From: Mycobacterium sp. DL592
GTDB lineage: Bacteria > Actinomycetota > Actinomycetes > Mycobacteriales > Mycobacteriaceae
NCBI RefSeq assembly: GCF_011694515.1
Contig: NZ_CP050192.1
Coordinates: 3,668,172 to 3,732,171, forward strand
Direction: 5' to 3'
DNA: 64,000 bases
This document shows, in pieces, positions 25,415 through 33,787 of the stretch. Below the pieces are notes generated by a model. It had not been told where the DNA came from. It saw nothing but the letters and a program-made list of their open reading frames with translations, and made no database searches. A program made the translations under genes and the position numbers. Within the stretch, counting starts at the first letter, position 1; the number at the start of each line of letters is the position of its first letter.

Positions 25415-27283
25415 GTGACGACCGAGTTGATGGAGGAATTCACCGACTGGCTCGCCGAGTCAGGGGCTGGCGGCGACGTTGGTCAGGTGGAGACGTTCTT
25501 GACTTTCCTGGCGGGTGCGCCAGTGGAGAGCATCCAAGACGAGGTCATCCGGGCTTTTCTGCTCGACTGGTGCCCGCGGCATCTGAATATGCCCGCGGAG
25601 CGGTCGTGGGAGATGTGCGAGTCAGTGGCCGATTTCGTCTTATTCCTGGGCTGGACTGGACGTCTGCGCGGCGGGACCCGTAATGCCCGCAAACTGGCGA
25701 GGATGGCGGTGGGCCTCGCCGACACCATGTCCGCAAAGATGGCCGACCCGGATAACTTCGGGATGTCGAAGTCCCTGTTCGCCAGTATCGAGGGCGCGGA
25801 GTCGATGACCGAGCAGGAACTTCTCGCCGCCGTGCAGCGCCGCGTCGACGAACACAACGCTCTTCCCCTGGATGAGCGCAGGGCCGCAACCGATCGCTTC
25901 TTCGACTCCCCGCCCCAGTTGTTAGAGCTCCCATTCATTCACGTCCCGCCGTCTGAATCCGACGTGGCGGCGACGGCTGCCGAAGCGGAGCTGCACGCGA
26001 AGGTGGAGGCGCTCCGCGATTATCTCGGCCAGGAGGGCATATCCCTCACGGCGAAGGGCAACCTGAAGCTGGCTGACGGCCGAGCATTGGTCGATCTCCT
26101 GGCTACCGGCGACGAAGTGGATCCCGCCTACGGTGACAAGGTATTCCGAACGCAGTCCACGGCATCGCTGCGCCAATTGATGTATCTGATCGCCGTGGCG
26201 AAAGAGTCGGGCGCAGTCCGCTTCCACAATAATCGGCTTGTTCCGGTGAAGGCGTGGGCACGACAGACTCCAATTACGAAGGCCACCATGCTTTTCCGCA
26301 CGGTTCTCGAGTACGGAGCGCTGTCGATGATGGGGGTGCAAGGCTCGTTCTTCGGCGCGGTCCATGGGTTGCTGGATGACGGGGTAGTGCACTGGCTGGC
26401 GGGCCTCATCGCACCGACGGCGAGGGCACCCTTCGACGACATCGTCGACCTGAACCGACACGTAGTCCTCGAGGAGTTCGGAACTGCCGACGACGAATTG
26501 CTCAATATCTACCTGTCAGGCGAGATGCTCGCGGATGACGTCAGCCGAATCCTGAAGGTCCTGGCGATGACGGGCGCCATCGAATGGTCCGATCGCGAAT
26601 CGTCGTTCAACCAGTGGAACCGGGAAATGTGGCGGGGCGGGACGGTCGCCATGACCGCATTCGGCCGCTACGTCGTACCGGACTATCTGCCCGCGGCCGG
26701 CATGGTCCTGCGCACCGCACCCGACCTGTCCGAGGCAGACCTCACCGATCTGATCGATGTGATGGATGTTCAACCGCAGGAACAACACTCGACGACGCTG
26801 GCCTCCTGGAAGCCCGCACTGTCGGTGGCCGAGCGCGCAGGCCTGATATCCGCCTTCATCGCTGAGGCCGACACCGGCCGCGAGCGGCTGGTCGGGTTAC
26901 GCCTGCTCGGGATGTTCGACACCGAAGTGGCCGAACCGTACATGCGGCAGCTGCTTGACACCGACGCAGCCGGGCATGCTGCCATCTGGTTGCTTGAACA
27001 CGGCCTGGCTGACGGCGACACCGTCGGCAGCTTCATCACGCCCGCCATCCTGGTCGATATCCTCGCCCAGCTGGTCGACCAACCGGACGTCTTGTGCGAA
27101 CAGTTTCTTCGCAGTGGCGATCCCGAACACATGCTGGAGTTCTTCTGGCGCCACCCAGCGCCCGAAGTGGCTAGCCTGCTTGACATTCTCGGCAGCCATC
27201 TGCCAGACCGGACACTGGCCAAGCATGCCCGTAAGGCAGCGATAAGACATCGCAGCTGGATGGCTAACGGCGGCTTCGCCTGA
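25415..27283 (+). CDS. Hypothetical 622-aa actinobacterial protein
   Basis: I do not recognise a named family. The protein is acidic, soluble and mostly helical by composition, with no signal peptide, transmembrane segment or catalytic motif that I can identify. The N-terminal part has a helical block (about 1-110), the middle contains LPLDERRAATDRFFDSP, and the C-terminal third (about 450-610) shows HEAT-like helix pairs (AERAGLISAFIAEADTGRERLVGLRLLGMFDTEVAEP). Start GTG 25415. It is separated from eutC by 41 nt but codon use looks ordinary, so it may be unrelated to ethanolamine. Confidence 0.7.
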   Translation: MTTELMEEFTDWLAESGAGGDVGQVETFLTFLAGAPVESIQDEVIRAFLLDWCPRHLNMPAERSWEMCESVADFVLFLGWTGRLRGGTRNARKLARMAVGLADTMSAKMADPDNFGMSKSLFASIEGAESMTEQELLAAVQRRVDEHNALPLDERRAATDRFFDSPPQLLELPFIHVPPSESDVAATAAEAELHAKVEALRDYLGQEGISLTAKGNLKLADGRALVDLLATGDEVDPAYGDKVFRTQSTASLRQLMYLIAVAKESGAVRFHNNRLVPVKAWARQTPITKATMLFRTVLEYGALSMMGVQGSFFGAVHGLLDDGVVHWLAGLIAPTARAPFDDIVDLNRHVVLEEFGTADDELLNIYLSGEMLADDVSRILKVLAMTGAIEWSDRESSFNQWNREMWRGGTVAMTAFGRYVVPDYLPAAGMVLRTAPDLSEADLTDLIDVMDVQPQEQHSTTLASWKPALSVAERAGLISAFIAEADTGRERLVGLRLLGMFDTEVAEPYMRQLLDTDAAGHAAIWLLEHGLADGDTVGSFITPAILVDILAQLVDQPDVLCEQFLRSGDPEHMLEFFWRHPAPEVASLLDILGSHLPDRTLAKHARKAAIRHRSWMANGGFA

Positions 27284-27556
27284 TCACCTTCCGAGGCCGT
27301 CCAATGTCATCGCCGCGGGGTTGCGCGAGCCCCGTCGCTCATCGTCTGGGCATTCACTGGCGTACGGCTGTTGCCGTTCGAAGCCATCTACGGTTGTCGC
27401 CGATCGCCAACTTCCTCAAGAGAAGTACGCCGGCGAACGGTGCGCGCCGACAAACAACTCCTACCGGCTAACTCCGATTGATGGAACATGAACGCAAAGA
27501 TCCTCGCCCTCTCGACGTGAATACCAGCCCCGTCATATCAGCTCTATACTGCCAGC
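27284..27556. other. Intergenic region with a weak hairpin and a promoter
   Basis: The 273 bp contain a short GC hairpin CGGGG/CCCCG (27316-27334), which could end transcription of the 622-aa gene, and a -10 element close to the next start codon. I see no gene in it. Confidence 0.4.
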
Positions 27557-27557
27557 G
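27545..27557 (+). promoter_or_regulatory. -10 box giving a probable leaderless mRNA
   Basis: TATACT (27545-27550) is followed by 6 nt and then GTG 27557, placing the expected transcription start on the G of the start codon. Leaderless transcripts with ATG/GTG at +1 are common in mycobacteria. No SD sequence precedes this GTG, in agreement. Confidence 0.55.
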
Positions 27558-27844
27558 TGGGCGAAATGAACGTCGACCCGATCGCACTCCACGCACTGGC
27601 AACGATGTGCCAGAGCTGGTCAGCTGAGCTGGCAGCAACCTCCAACCCGGGGACGCTAGCAACGCCATCCCAGGCAACCGCCGCGGCAGTCGCGTCCGTA
27701 CATGCCGATCTTGGGTTGGCATCGGCGACATTCTCTGCGCGCATGGAGTCGACGGCCACCGTGCTGGTCGACAGCAGTGACACATTTTCCGCAAACGAGG
27801 ACACGTCCTCGTCTCGCCTGAGCAATCTCACCGTGAACCTGTGA
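27557..27844 (+). CDS. EspC/DUF2580-like type VII secretion target
   Basis: A 95-aa small helical protein starting GTG 27557 (ATG 27566 also possible). The pattern VDPIALHALATMCQSWSAELAA near the N-terminus and a second helix with QATAAAVASVHADLGL resemble mycobacterial EspC-like (DUF2580) proteins, which pair with a larger substrate for type VII (ESX) export. It overlaps the next gene by 4 nt (GTGA), and that gene encodes a larger WXG-like protein, the expected partner. No ESX secretion machinery lies in this window. Confidence 0.65.
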   Translation: MGEMNVDPIALHALATMCQSWSAELAATSNPGTLATPSQATAAAVASVHADLGLASATFSARMESTATVLVDSSDTFSANEDTSSSRLSNLTVNL

Positions 27845-28989
27845 GGCCTAACAGCGGTGTTATCCCCACTCTCTCAGCGGTGAGCGGATGGGATACCACT
27901 CACCTCACCCAAGCCGCAGTCCACTGGACAAACACCGCCACGACGTGGGAAGACACGTTCACGCAGCTCTCGCAATCGATCGGCAAACCCGGTGGTTCGC
28001 CATGGCTCGGAGAAGCGGCCGACGCCGCGCATCAGCGCGCGTACACCGACCGACTCACAGTCATCCGGGCAGCCGACCAACTGCACTGCGCCTCGGCAGC
28101 CGCACGGTCAGGAGCTGAGAAGATCCGCTGGGCCCAACAGGAAGTACTTGGCGCCGTTCGCCGCGCTGAACAAGCGGGTTTCACTGTTGGGGAGGGCTTT
28201 TCAGTCGGCAGCAGCAACGCAGGCAGCCCTGCAATGTTGGCTGCACGGCAAGCGCAAGCACAGGTATTCGCAGCCGACATCCGCACCTCGGTCGCCAAGC
28301 TCATTGCCGCTGACCAACAAGCTGCGGGCAGAATCCTGGCAGCAGCCGACGGACTGGGTGGTGCAGGCTTCTCCGATGATCGCGACGCGACACCGGGCAA
28401 AAAGAAACCCACAATCCAAATGGTCGACGACCACCGAAGCGGCGAGCCATCGCCTCAGCCACCGGCACGAGGGTTACCCCCAGAGGGCGTACGTCCGCCA
28501 GTTGAAGGACCGCTCACACCAGGACCCGCCAGCCGCCCCAGCGAAGCTGGAAAGGGTGGTCAAAGTCTATGGGACAAAGACGGGGGTGAGTGGCGCTATT
28601 TTCCCGGGGACAAATGGCACAACCCCCACTGGGACTACAACGGACACGGCAACCCAAAGTCCCCGTGGGACAATATCCCGATCAATGGCCTCCCACCCCG
28701 CATAGGTGAAGCGCCGCCGATCATTTCGGGTCTGCCACCGTGGTTATTGAGTCCTGCGACGCCGGGTGTAGCAGGACCCCCGCAAAACCCACTATTCGCA
28801 CCGTTCCCTGGAGCGACCATGCCTCAAACTGCACCGGCACCTGCCCCCGCGCCAAGACCGGCTCTTCTGCCAGATTTTCACATCCCCGCGCCTAATGCAG
28901 GCGACCTCCAGACCGCCGGCGGCGAAACGGCTGTAGTTGGTGGCGGGGGCTTGCTACTGCTGATACTCGGAGCGCTGGCACTGTCATGA
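27841..28989 (+). CDS. WXG-like type VII substrate with possible toxin-like core
   Basis: A 382-aa protein. Residues about 15-180 form a helical WXG100/EspB-like domain with a SPWLGEAADAA turn. A Pro-rich linker follows (about 195-240), then a compact aromatic/His segment around residues 245-270 (GEWRYFPGDKWHNPHWDYNG) reminiscent of polymorphic-toxin cores, a second Pro-rich stretch, and a hydrophobic C-terminus (362-382, VVGGGGLLLLILGALALS). GTG start coupled to the EspC-like gene by GTGA. The hydrophobic tail is odd for a toxin and may anchor it. The toxin reading is inference. Confidence 0.6.
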   Translation: MRPNSGVIPTLSAVSGWDTTHLTQAAVHWTNTATTWEDTFTQLSQSIGKPGGSPWLGEAADAAHQRAYTDRLTVIRAADQLHCASAAARSGAEKIRWAQQEVLGAVRRAEQAGFTVGEGFSVGSSNAGSPAMLAARQAQAQVFAADIRTSVAKLIAADQQAAGRILAAADGLGGAGFSDDRDATPGKKKPTIQMVDDHRSGEPSPQPPARGLPPEGVRPPVEGPLTPGPASRPSEAGKGGQSLWDKDGGEWRYFPGDKWHNPHWDYNGHGNPKSPWDNIPINGLPPRIGEAPPIISGLPPWLLSPATPGVAGPPQNPLFAPFPGATMPQTAPAPAPAPRPALLPDFHIPAPNAGDLQTAGGETAVVGGGGLLLLILGALALS

Positions 28990-29002
28990 GTAGTCAACCA
29001 CG

Positions 29003-29623
29003 ATGAACCTGTCCTTTGATGCCGACACCGTGTCCTCTCTCGCCGAGATGCTGGCCGAACATGTCGGCGAAGTCCATCTCGTACCAGCGGCACACTTGTC
29101 CTTATGGCTGCCCGAGCTACGCATGCCCGATCGCTGGAAAGAGACCAGTCCCGACGGAGTTGTCACGCGAATGCTGCGACGCCGGATTCGCGACGAAGCG
29201 CGCTGGGACGCATGCGAAGTTATCAATATCTATCGAGTAGCCGGAGCGATTCCCGATTCACTCGTGCATGAACAAGTCGCTCGCTCCTTGCGCGACAGCG
29301 GAGCTCACGCAATACGGAGCCAACCCGTCGATATTCCGCTGCAGTACAACGTCATCGCCGCCCAGGCGACCGGCTTACTTTCACTTGGAGACGATATTCT
29401 GCATAGCCAGTACACCGACTATGCCGTGAACACCGCGGCAGGCAGCGCACTCATCGAGCAGATAATTCTTGTTGTGGGCGGGTCTCTTTCAGTACTCAAA
29501 GACGAGTTGGCCGCCCTGAGCACCGGGTTGCAGCGTGCTCTACTAGCCAGCATCGATCGAACGCACCTATCCCCTGCACGAGCTGAGATACGAACGAGTG
29601 ATCCGAGCCTGGGAGAGTCATGA
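29003..29623 (+). CDS. Hypothetical protein, possible partner of the type VII substrate
   Basis: A 206-aa soluble protein that I do not recognise. Mixed alpha/beta composition, no signal peptide. It begins 13 nt after the WXG-like gene and overlaps the next gene by ATGA, so the four genes 27557-30027 form one unit. It contains a longer hydrophobic helix (ALIEQIILVVGGSLSVL). Its position directly after a secreted, possibly toxic protein is where chaperones or immunity proteins usually lie, but no motif confirms this. Confidence 0.55.
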   Translation: MNLSFDADTVSSLAEMLAEHVGEVHLVPAAHLSLWLPELRMPDRWKETSPDGVVTRMLRRRIRDEARWDACEVINIYRVAGAIPDSLVHEQVARSLRDSGAHAIRSQPVDIPLQYNVIAAQATGLLSLGDDILHSQYTDYAVNTAAGSALIEQIILVVGGSLSVLKDELAALSTGLQRALLASIDRTHLSPARAEIRTSDPSLGES

Positions 29624-30027
29624 GCATCGTCCGAGTCAACTTCCTTCCCGAGTTTCACTTCGGCGACGATGCCGTGCTCTTGACCGTGGACGGTGACGGG
29701 CTTGAGGCGTTCGGAGCGGCTCTGAACCAAGCTATCATTAACCGCTCATCGCAGCTTCGGCACGACGGGAACGAGCAGGAGTTCTATATCGAGCACGACG
29801 CGGCGAGCATCGAGCTCAGCCCCGGACACATTATCTGGCGACTGGACGAGGCCAAGGCTGCAGAGATCGCCGATGATCTGGCCGTGCTGAGCAACCCGCG
29901 CAACAGCGGCAAGACAGCCGGACACTTGTACGTCGATATCACAAGTCCGGCGGACACTCTCGTCATTTCACGGGACGAGTACACCGACATCGTCTATCCA
30001 TGGGTGTCGCCAAAGCAAGCGCTCTAG
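29620..30027 (+). CDS. Hypothetical protein, candidate immunity or chaperone
   Basis: A 135-aa acidic alpha/beta protein (pattern MSIVRVNFLPEFHFGDDAVLLTV, then a helix around LEAFGAALNQAI, then IELSPGHIIWRL). No family recognised. Overlap with the preceding gene (ATGA) and small acidic character suit an immunity protein for the WXG-like product at 27841-28989. This is inference from context. Confidence 0.55.
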   Translation: MSIVRVNFLPEFHFGDDAVLLTVDGDGLEAFGAALNQAIINRSSQLRHDGNEQEFYIEHDAASIELSPGHIIWRLDEAKAAEIADDLAVLSNPRNSGKTAGHLYVDITSPADTLVISRDEYTDIVYPWVSPKQAL

Positions 30028-30088
30028 CGAACCCGCCCCGGAGAAGGATCTGGGACCCGTTTTCACCAGTGTCCACCCCGCCCAGATG

Positions 30089-30664
30089 TCAGTGCTTATC
30101 GGCCGGGAGCCGGCACCCGGTGTGCCCCGACACCACCGCAGCCTTCTGCGAGGCCAGTCGCACGATGGTGCCGGTGTCGCTGGAGAACTGCACGTCGTGA
30201 TCGTCGGGCGCGTCCTTGAACACGGTGACACTGTCGGCACCCAGGCTCCGCGCGGCCTGCGCGGCGATGTCGTAGGCCTGCTTCCAGTCCTGTTCCGGCA
30301 CAGGCACATCCGAGACATAGCTGGGCAGCATGATCACCTGTCCCTCGGATTGCTCGTAGGGTGGACGGCAGCCAACGCGGCTCTCCTCGCGCCGCCAGGC
30401 GAACGTCACGGCGGGGGCCAGGGCCGAGATTTTTTGTCCGACATGCTCAATCGCCGAAGTGAGCTGGGCCTTCGTGTCTTCCAGGGTCGGCAAGGACGTC
30501 AGGGACGCCGCCGCCTGGCTGGCCTGCGTGGGATCGGTCGGCTTATAGGGATTGCTCACGTGACATCCTGAGGTCGTTAGGGTGATCGCCATCGCGCAGG
30601 TGAGGGCGACGAGTCGGCGGGACTGGCGAGATGGTCGCGGCGGGGTCATATGTGGGGTGCTCAC
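30089..30664 (-). CDS. LppA/LppV-family lipoprotein
   Basis: A 191-aa lipoprotein precursor: basic N-terminus (RPSRQSRRL), hydrophobic stretch, lipobox TSGC with acylated Cys34. After it comes the SNPYKPTD segment and a conserved core (GQVIMLPSYVSDVPVPEQDW, GADSVTVFKDAPDDHDVQF, GHTGCRLP) like M. tuberculosis LppV, a cell-envelope lipoprotein of unknown function. GTG 30664 overlaps the DUF1023 gene's stop (GTGA), which decides the start. It is the last gene of a three-gene operon. Confidence 0.75.
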   Translation of the reverse strand: MSTPHMTPPRPSRQSRRLVALTCAMAITLTTSGCHVSNPYKPTDPTQASQAAASLTSLPTLEDTKAQLTSAIEHVGQKISALAPAVTFAWRREESRVGCRPPYEQSEGQVIMLPSYVSDVPVPEQDWKQAYDIAAQAARSLGADSVTVFKDAPDDHDVQFSSDTGTIVRLASQKAAVVSGHTGCRLPADKH

Positions 30665-32469
30665 TTCTGCGGAATGGGTGTTGTGCCGGCAATGACCGCG
30701 GCGATGTTGTAGCCGGTTGTATAGAGCTGATTGCTGGTGGCGTCCCAGCGCGGGTAGTCGCTGTGGCCGCTGGCACCGTGCAGCACTCGCCCGTCCAGGG
30801 CGCTCACCGCACCGGTCTCCAGATGGGTGAAGTTCGGGTTGGTGGCGGGGTTGGGCCCGAAGTTGCCCGCGCCGGTGACATCAGCTGTGACAAGACCGGA
30901 TTCGGCGAGAGCGTTCCACGGCGGCGGCAGGAAGGGCGCCACGCCATGGACGATCGGCGGGCCGTCGTACACCCACTGGATGGGGTCATCGGGTGTCTCC
31001 ATGGTGTAGACGTGTCCTGGCGTGAGGCCGAGCTGAGCGGGGGTGGTCGCCTCAATGCCCGGGGACCCGTAGAACAACGCCTTGTCGACACCGTGGTCGC
31101 CGGGTTCTTGGAGGGCAAGGCCGGTGGTGAGTGAGCCGTAGGAGTGCCCGATGGCAGTCAGGTCGAGCGGGCCGTGGTGGGCGGCGGTGATGCCGTCGTA
31201 GAACCGGGACAGATCGTGGGCGCCCGCCTTGGCGACGTCGTCGTGGCTGACCGCCCAGCCGCCCTGCAGCGAGGCGGCCACGTTGTCGGTGCCCGGGACC
31301 TGCGGCGGGTCGTAGCCGATCCAGGCGATCGCGGCGACGCCTTCGCTGCCGCGGCCCGCGGCGTCGAGTTGCTGTTGGGCCTCGTTGCGCGCGTAGGACG
31401 CTTCGTCTGCCATCCCCCCGATCGCGTCGTGGACGGTGGTGTTGAGTCCCGGGGCCGTTACGGACACGTGCTCTGCGCTGTCGGGGTCCCCCACCGCGAT
31501 GGCGGCTCTGGCTTGGCGGCCGCTGTCGGTGTCGAGCAACATCAGCTTGCGTTCGGGGTGCCCGGCGACTGCGTTGTCGACTTGTTGCAGGTCGGGTAGG
31601 TACCTGGCTCTGTTCAGGGCGTCGTCGTACTGGGCCTTCCAGGCCTGATACTGCTCGCGGTCGCGGGCGTAATTGCCTGCCGAGCGCGGGGTGGGCGGGT
31701 TCTGTCCGCTGGCCCACTGCGGGTGCTGTGCCTTGAGTGCGTCGGCCTGCGCCTGAGCGGCGTGCGCGGTGCGCAGTTGGTCGGCGAGGTTGAGCCGGTT
31801 GTAGTGGTCGGCGCCCGGATACAGGTCGTTACCGGCCGGCATGCCCGGATGGTTGCCGATGTTGTGGTCGCGGTTGTAGAGGTAGTCCTTTTGTTGCGTG
31901 GACAGGCTCTGCCAGTAGTCGGCGAACTGCTTCGGGTCATCCGGTGGCGGGCGGTCGGGCTGTGGGCTGGAGGCCGGGATCGGCGTCGCGCCGGCGGCCA
32001 TGTTGATGGCGTTGGCCAGCGCCGTGTCGACCAGATTGGCTTGCGCCACAATCGCGTCGAGCCGGGGCTGCAGTTGGGCGTGCTTGAGTTCGGCTTCCAT
32101 GGGATTGCGGACCTTCGGCCCGGGCAGGACCGTGCCCGCAATCGGATCGATCTCCATCCCAAGGGATTCCGCGTCCGCCTTGAGGGTGGTGAGCTCGGAT
32201 TTGATGCGCTCGATGTTGTCGGCGGCGCTGCGGGCGGCGTTGGCGACGGCCAGCGCCTCCTGACCGTGGGCGTCGAGATCCTTGCGGGTTTGGCCGATCG
32301 CGTCTTTGGCGGCCTCGGCCGCCTCCCCGCCCCAGGTCTCGAAGGCCGGCAGCGTTGCCAGACCGTCGGCGGCATCCTGGGCGGCTTGGGCGCGACTGGT
32401 GGCGGCGTGGAACACCTCGCGCACGTCACCGGCGTTCCAGCGCTCGATGTCTTGGACGGTCAGGGTCAC
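30661..32469 (-). CDS. DUF1023 alpha/beta hydrolase with N-terminal WXG-like domain
   Basis: A 602-aa protein. The N-terminal 130 residues are helical and WXG-like (ETWGGEAAEAAKDAIGQ), residues about 170-300 are a Pro/Gln-rich linker, and the C-terminal part is the DUF1023 hydrolase with nucleophile Ser in AIGHSYGSLTTG preceded by AIAWIGYDPPQVPG. Such proteins in mycobacteria sit beside WXG100 genes and are thought to be exported esterases or hydrolases. GTG start at 32469, six bases after the WXG100 stop. Confidence 0.8.
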   Translation of the reverse strand: MTLTVQDIERWNAGDVREVFHAATSRAQAAQDAADGLATLPAFETWGGEAAEAAKDAIGQTRKDLDAHGQEALAVANAARSAADNIERIKSELTTLKADAESLGMEIDPIAGTVLPGPKVRNPMEAELKHAQLQPRLDAIVAQANLVDTALANAINMAAGATPIPASSPQPDRPPPDDPKQFADYWQSLSTQQKDYLYNRDHNIGNHPGMPAGNDLYPGADHYNRLNLADQLRTAHAAQAQADALKAQHPQWASGQNPPTPRSAGNYARDREQYQAWKAQYDDALNRARYLPDLQQVDNAVAGHPERKLMLLDTDSGRQARAAIAVGDPDSAEHVSVTAPGLNTTVHDAIGGMADEASYARNEAQQQLDAAGRGSEGVAAIAWIGYDPPQVPGTDNVAASLQGGWAVSHDDVAKAGAHDLSRFYDGITAAHHGPLDLTAIGHSYGSLTTGLALQEPGDHGVDKALFYGSPGIEATTPAQLGLTPGHVYTMETPDDPIQWVYDGPPIVHGVAPFLPPPWNALAESGLVTADVTGAGNFGPNPATNPNFTHLETGAVSALDGRVLHGASGHSDYPRWDATSNQLYTTGYNIAAVIAGTTPIPQK

Positions 32470-32475
32470 ACCGGC

Positions 32476-32805
32476 TCACATAGCGGTCTGGTTCGCGATG
32501 GCATTCGCGGTGTGCGCCGGCTGTTGCAGGGCTTGGCTGTTGCGCTGCTCCATGTCGGCGAATCCGTTGGCGCTGGCATGCAATGCCTGCGCGTGGTCGC
32601 CCAGCCGGGTGACGAGTGCGGTCGTCGTCGCCACCCACTGCTCCGACAGGAGGGCCATCGCGGCGGCCGAAGCGCCCTGCCAGCCCGCCTGGGCGGCATC
32701 GATGCGGCTGGCTGCGGCCGCGTGCGTGGTGGCTACGTCTTCGCCGTGGCCGGTCACCGCGGTTCCTGATGCGGCCAGCTGTTCGATATTGACCCGAAGC
32801 GACAT
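32476..32805 (-). CDS. WXG100 (ESAT-6-like) protein
   Basis: A 109-aa two-helix protein with the W-X-G turn in QAGWQGASAAAM around the middle and few charged residues, as in the WXG100 family of type VII secreted proteins. ATG 32805 has GGAGGGAG 6 nt upstream, so I exclude the longer open frame up to 32937. It is first in an operon with the DUF1023 hydrolase and lipoprotein. It is unpaired: no second WXG100 gene lies beside it. It may pair with the WXG-like domain of the hydrolase. Confidence 0.82.
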   Translation of the reverse strand: MSLRVNIEQLAASGTAVTGHGEDVATTHAAAASRIDAAQAGWQGASAAAMALLSEQWVATTTALVTRLGDHAQALHASANGFADMEQRNSQALQQPAHTANAIANQTAM

Positions 32806-33393
32806 GTCATCTCCCTCCAGACCTGCTGGGTTATGGATACCAGCAAAGTGCGGAGGGGCGCCAGTTAGGTCGGAGGTGAACGACGGAACCCACGCGCTAC
32901 GGACATCAGCGAAAAGCCCCTCTTGCGAGAGGATCAATACGGCACATATCGGCCGCAGATGCCGTAGTCGAAGCGCGCCTAAACAAGTCCGCGGATGAGT
33001 ACTCGACCGCTCTAAATACTTAGATCAGCTAGTAGTCGCGTGTGTGGGACCTTAGCTGTCGCCGTGGGGGTTCCATCTCCCAGCGACACGAGACATGCTC
33101 AGTTCTGCCGATACTGGAATGGATACATCCTTCGCGAAAGTAAATAGATCGATCTCATCCGCCGTCTTCACCGCCATCTAGATTGACGCGAAGTAAATTC
33201 AACGCAGCGCAGGGCTGTGAAACTCCTGTCAGTTCTCGAAAGAGAGCTTTATTTCGTGCGGAGTCCTGTGAAATGCCCGAACAGGGGAATCTCCAAGGTC
33301 TAGATACCGCCCGTTCGACTACCTCGCGATCGCTCGTACCTGCGCGTCTACGGCTTCATTCAGCCGTACGCCAGACTCCGGAAGGACCAAACC
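32806..33393. other. 588-bp intergenic region, AT-richer than its surroundings
   Basis: It must contain the promoter of the WXG100 operon (minus strand) and of the pair at 33394-34477 (plus strand). I could not identify convincing -35/-10 pairs. Short open frames overlap it but lack ribosome sites and family resemblance. A small CCTCT-TGCG-AGAGG hairpin is visible near 32915. Composition suggests acquired or decayed DNA. Confidence 0.4.
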
Positions 33394-33786
33394 ATGACCA
33401 CAGGTGCCGAGCCGGCTCAGGCGCGACAGCTCATTGGCGAGGGTGGCCTATCAGTCAGTGTCGAAAACCCCGAGCTTGTCGGGATCGTACTCGAAGCCCT
33501 GCCGGCGCTCGGCGTGCTCGGCGCCCGGCTGTCGGATTTCGCAAACTCCGGCGACGGAGCAAACGTAAACAACAACCAACTTGCACTATCTCTCGAACTT
33601 ATAGGCCTGACGACATCCATCCTCCTCGCTTGTATTGATACGAAATGCAACCTGGATTCCAACAGCGCGCCATCTGAAGTCGACAGGCGTCCGCGCGGGT
33701 CAAGCAATGACATGATCACCAGATGCCATCACGATCCTCCACACTGCTGGGACTACAACGGCAAATATATAGAATGCCCTCGATAG
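33394..33786 (+). CDS. Hypothetical small protein with Cys/His-rich tail
   Basis: A 130-aa protein, family not recognised. ATG 33394 has GGAAGG about 8 nt upstream, which supports a real gene. It has a hydrophobic helix (LALSLELIGLTTSILLACID, about 63-82) and a C-terminal Cys/His-rich stretch (CHHDPPHCWDYNGKYIECP) that could bind metal. The WDYNG string also occurs in the type VII substrate at 27841-28989, with 15 identical nucleotides there; shared origin is possible but unproven. The next gene starts 2 nt after its stop codon. Confidence 0.5.
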   Translation: MTTGAEPAQARQLIGEGGLSVSVENPELVGIVLEALPALGVLGARLSDFANSGDGANVNNNQLALSLELIGLTTSILLACIDTKCNLDSNSAPSEVDRRPRGSSNDMITRCHHDPPHCWDYNGKYIECPR

Positions 33787-33787
33787 T

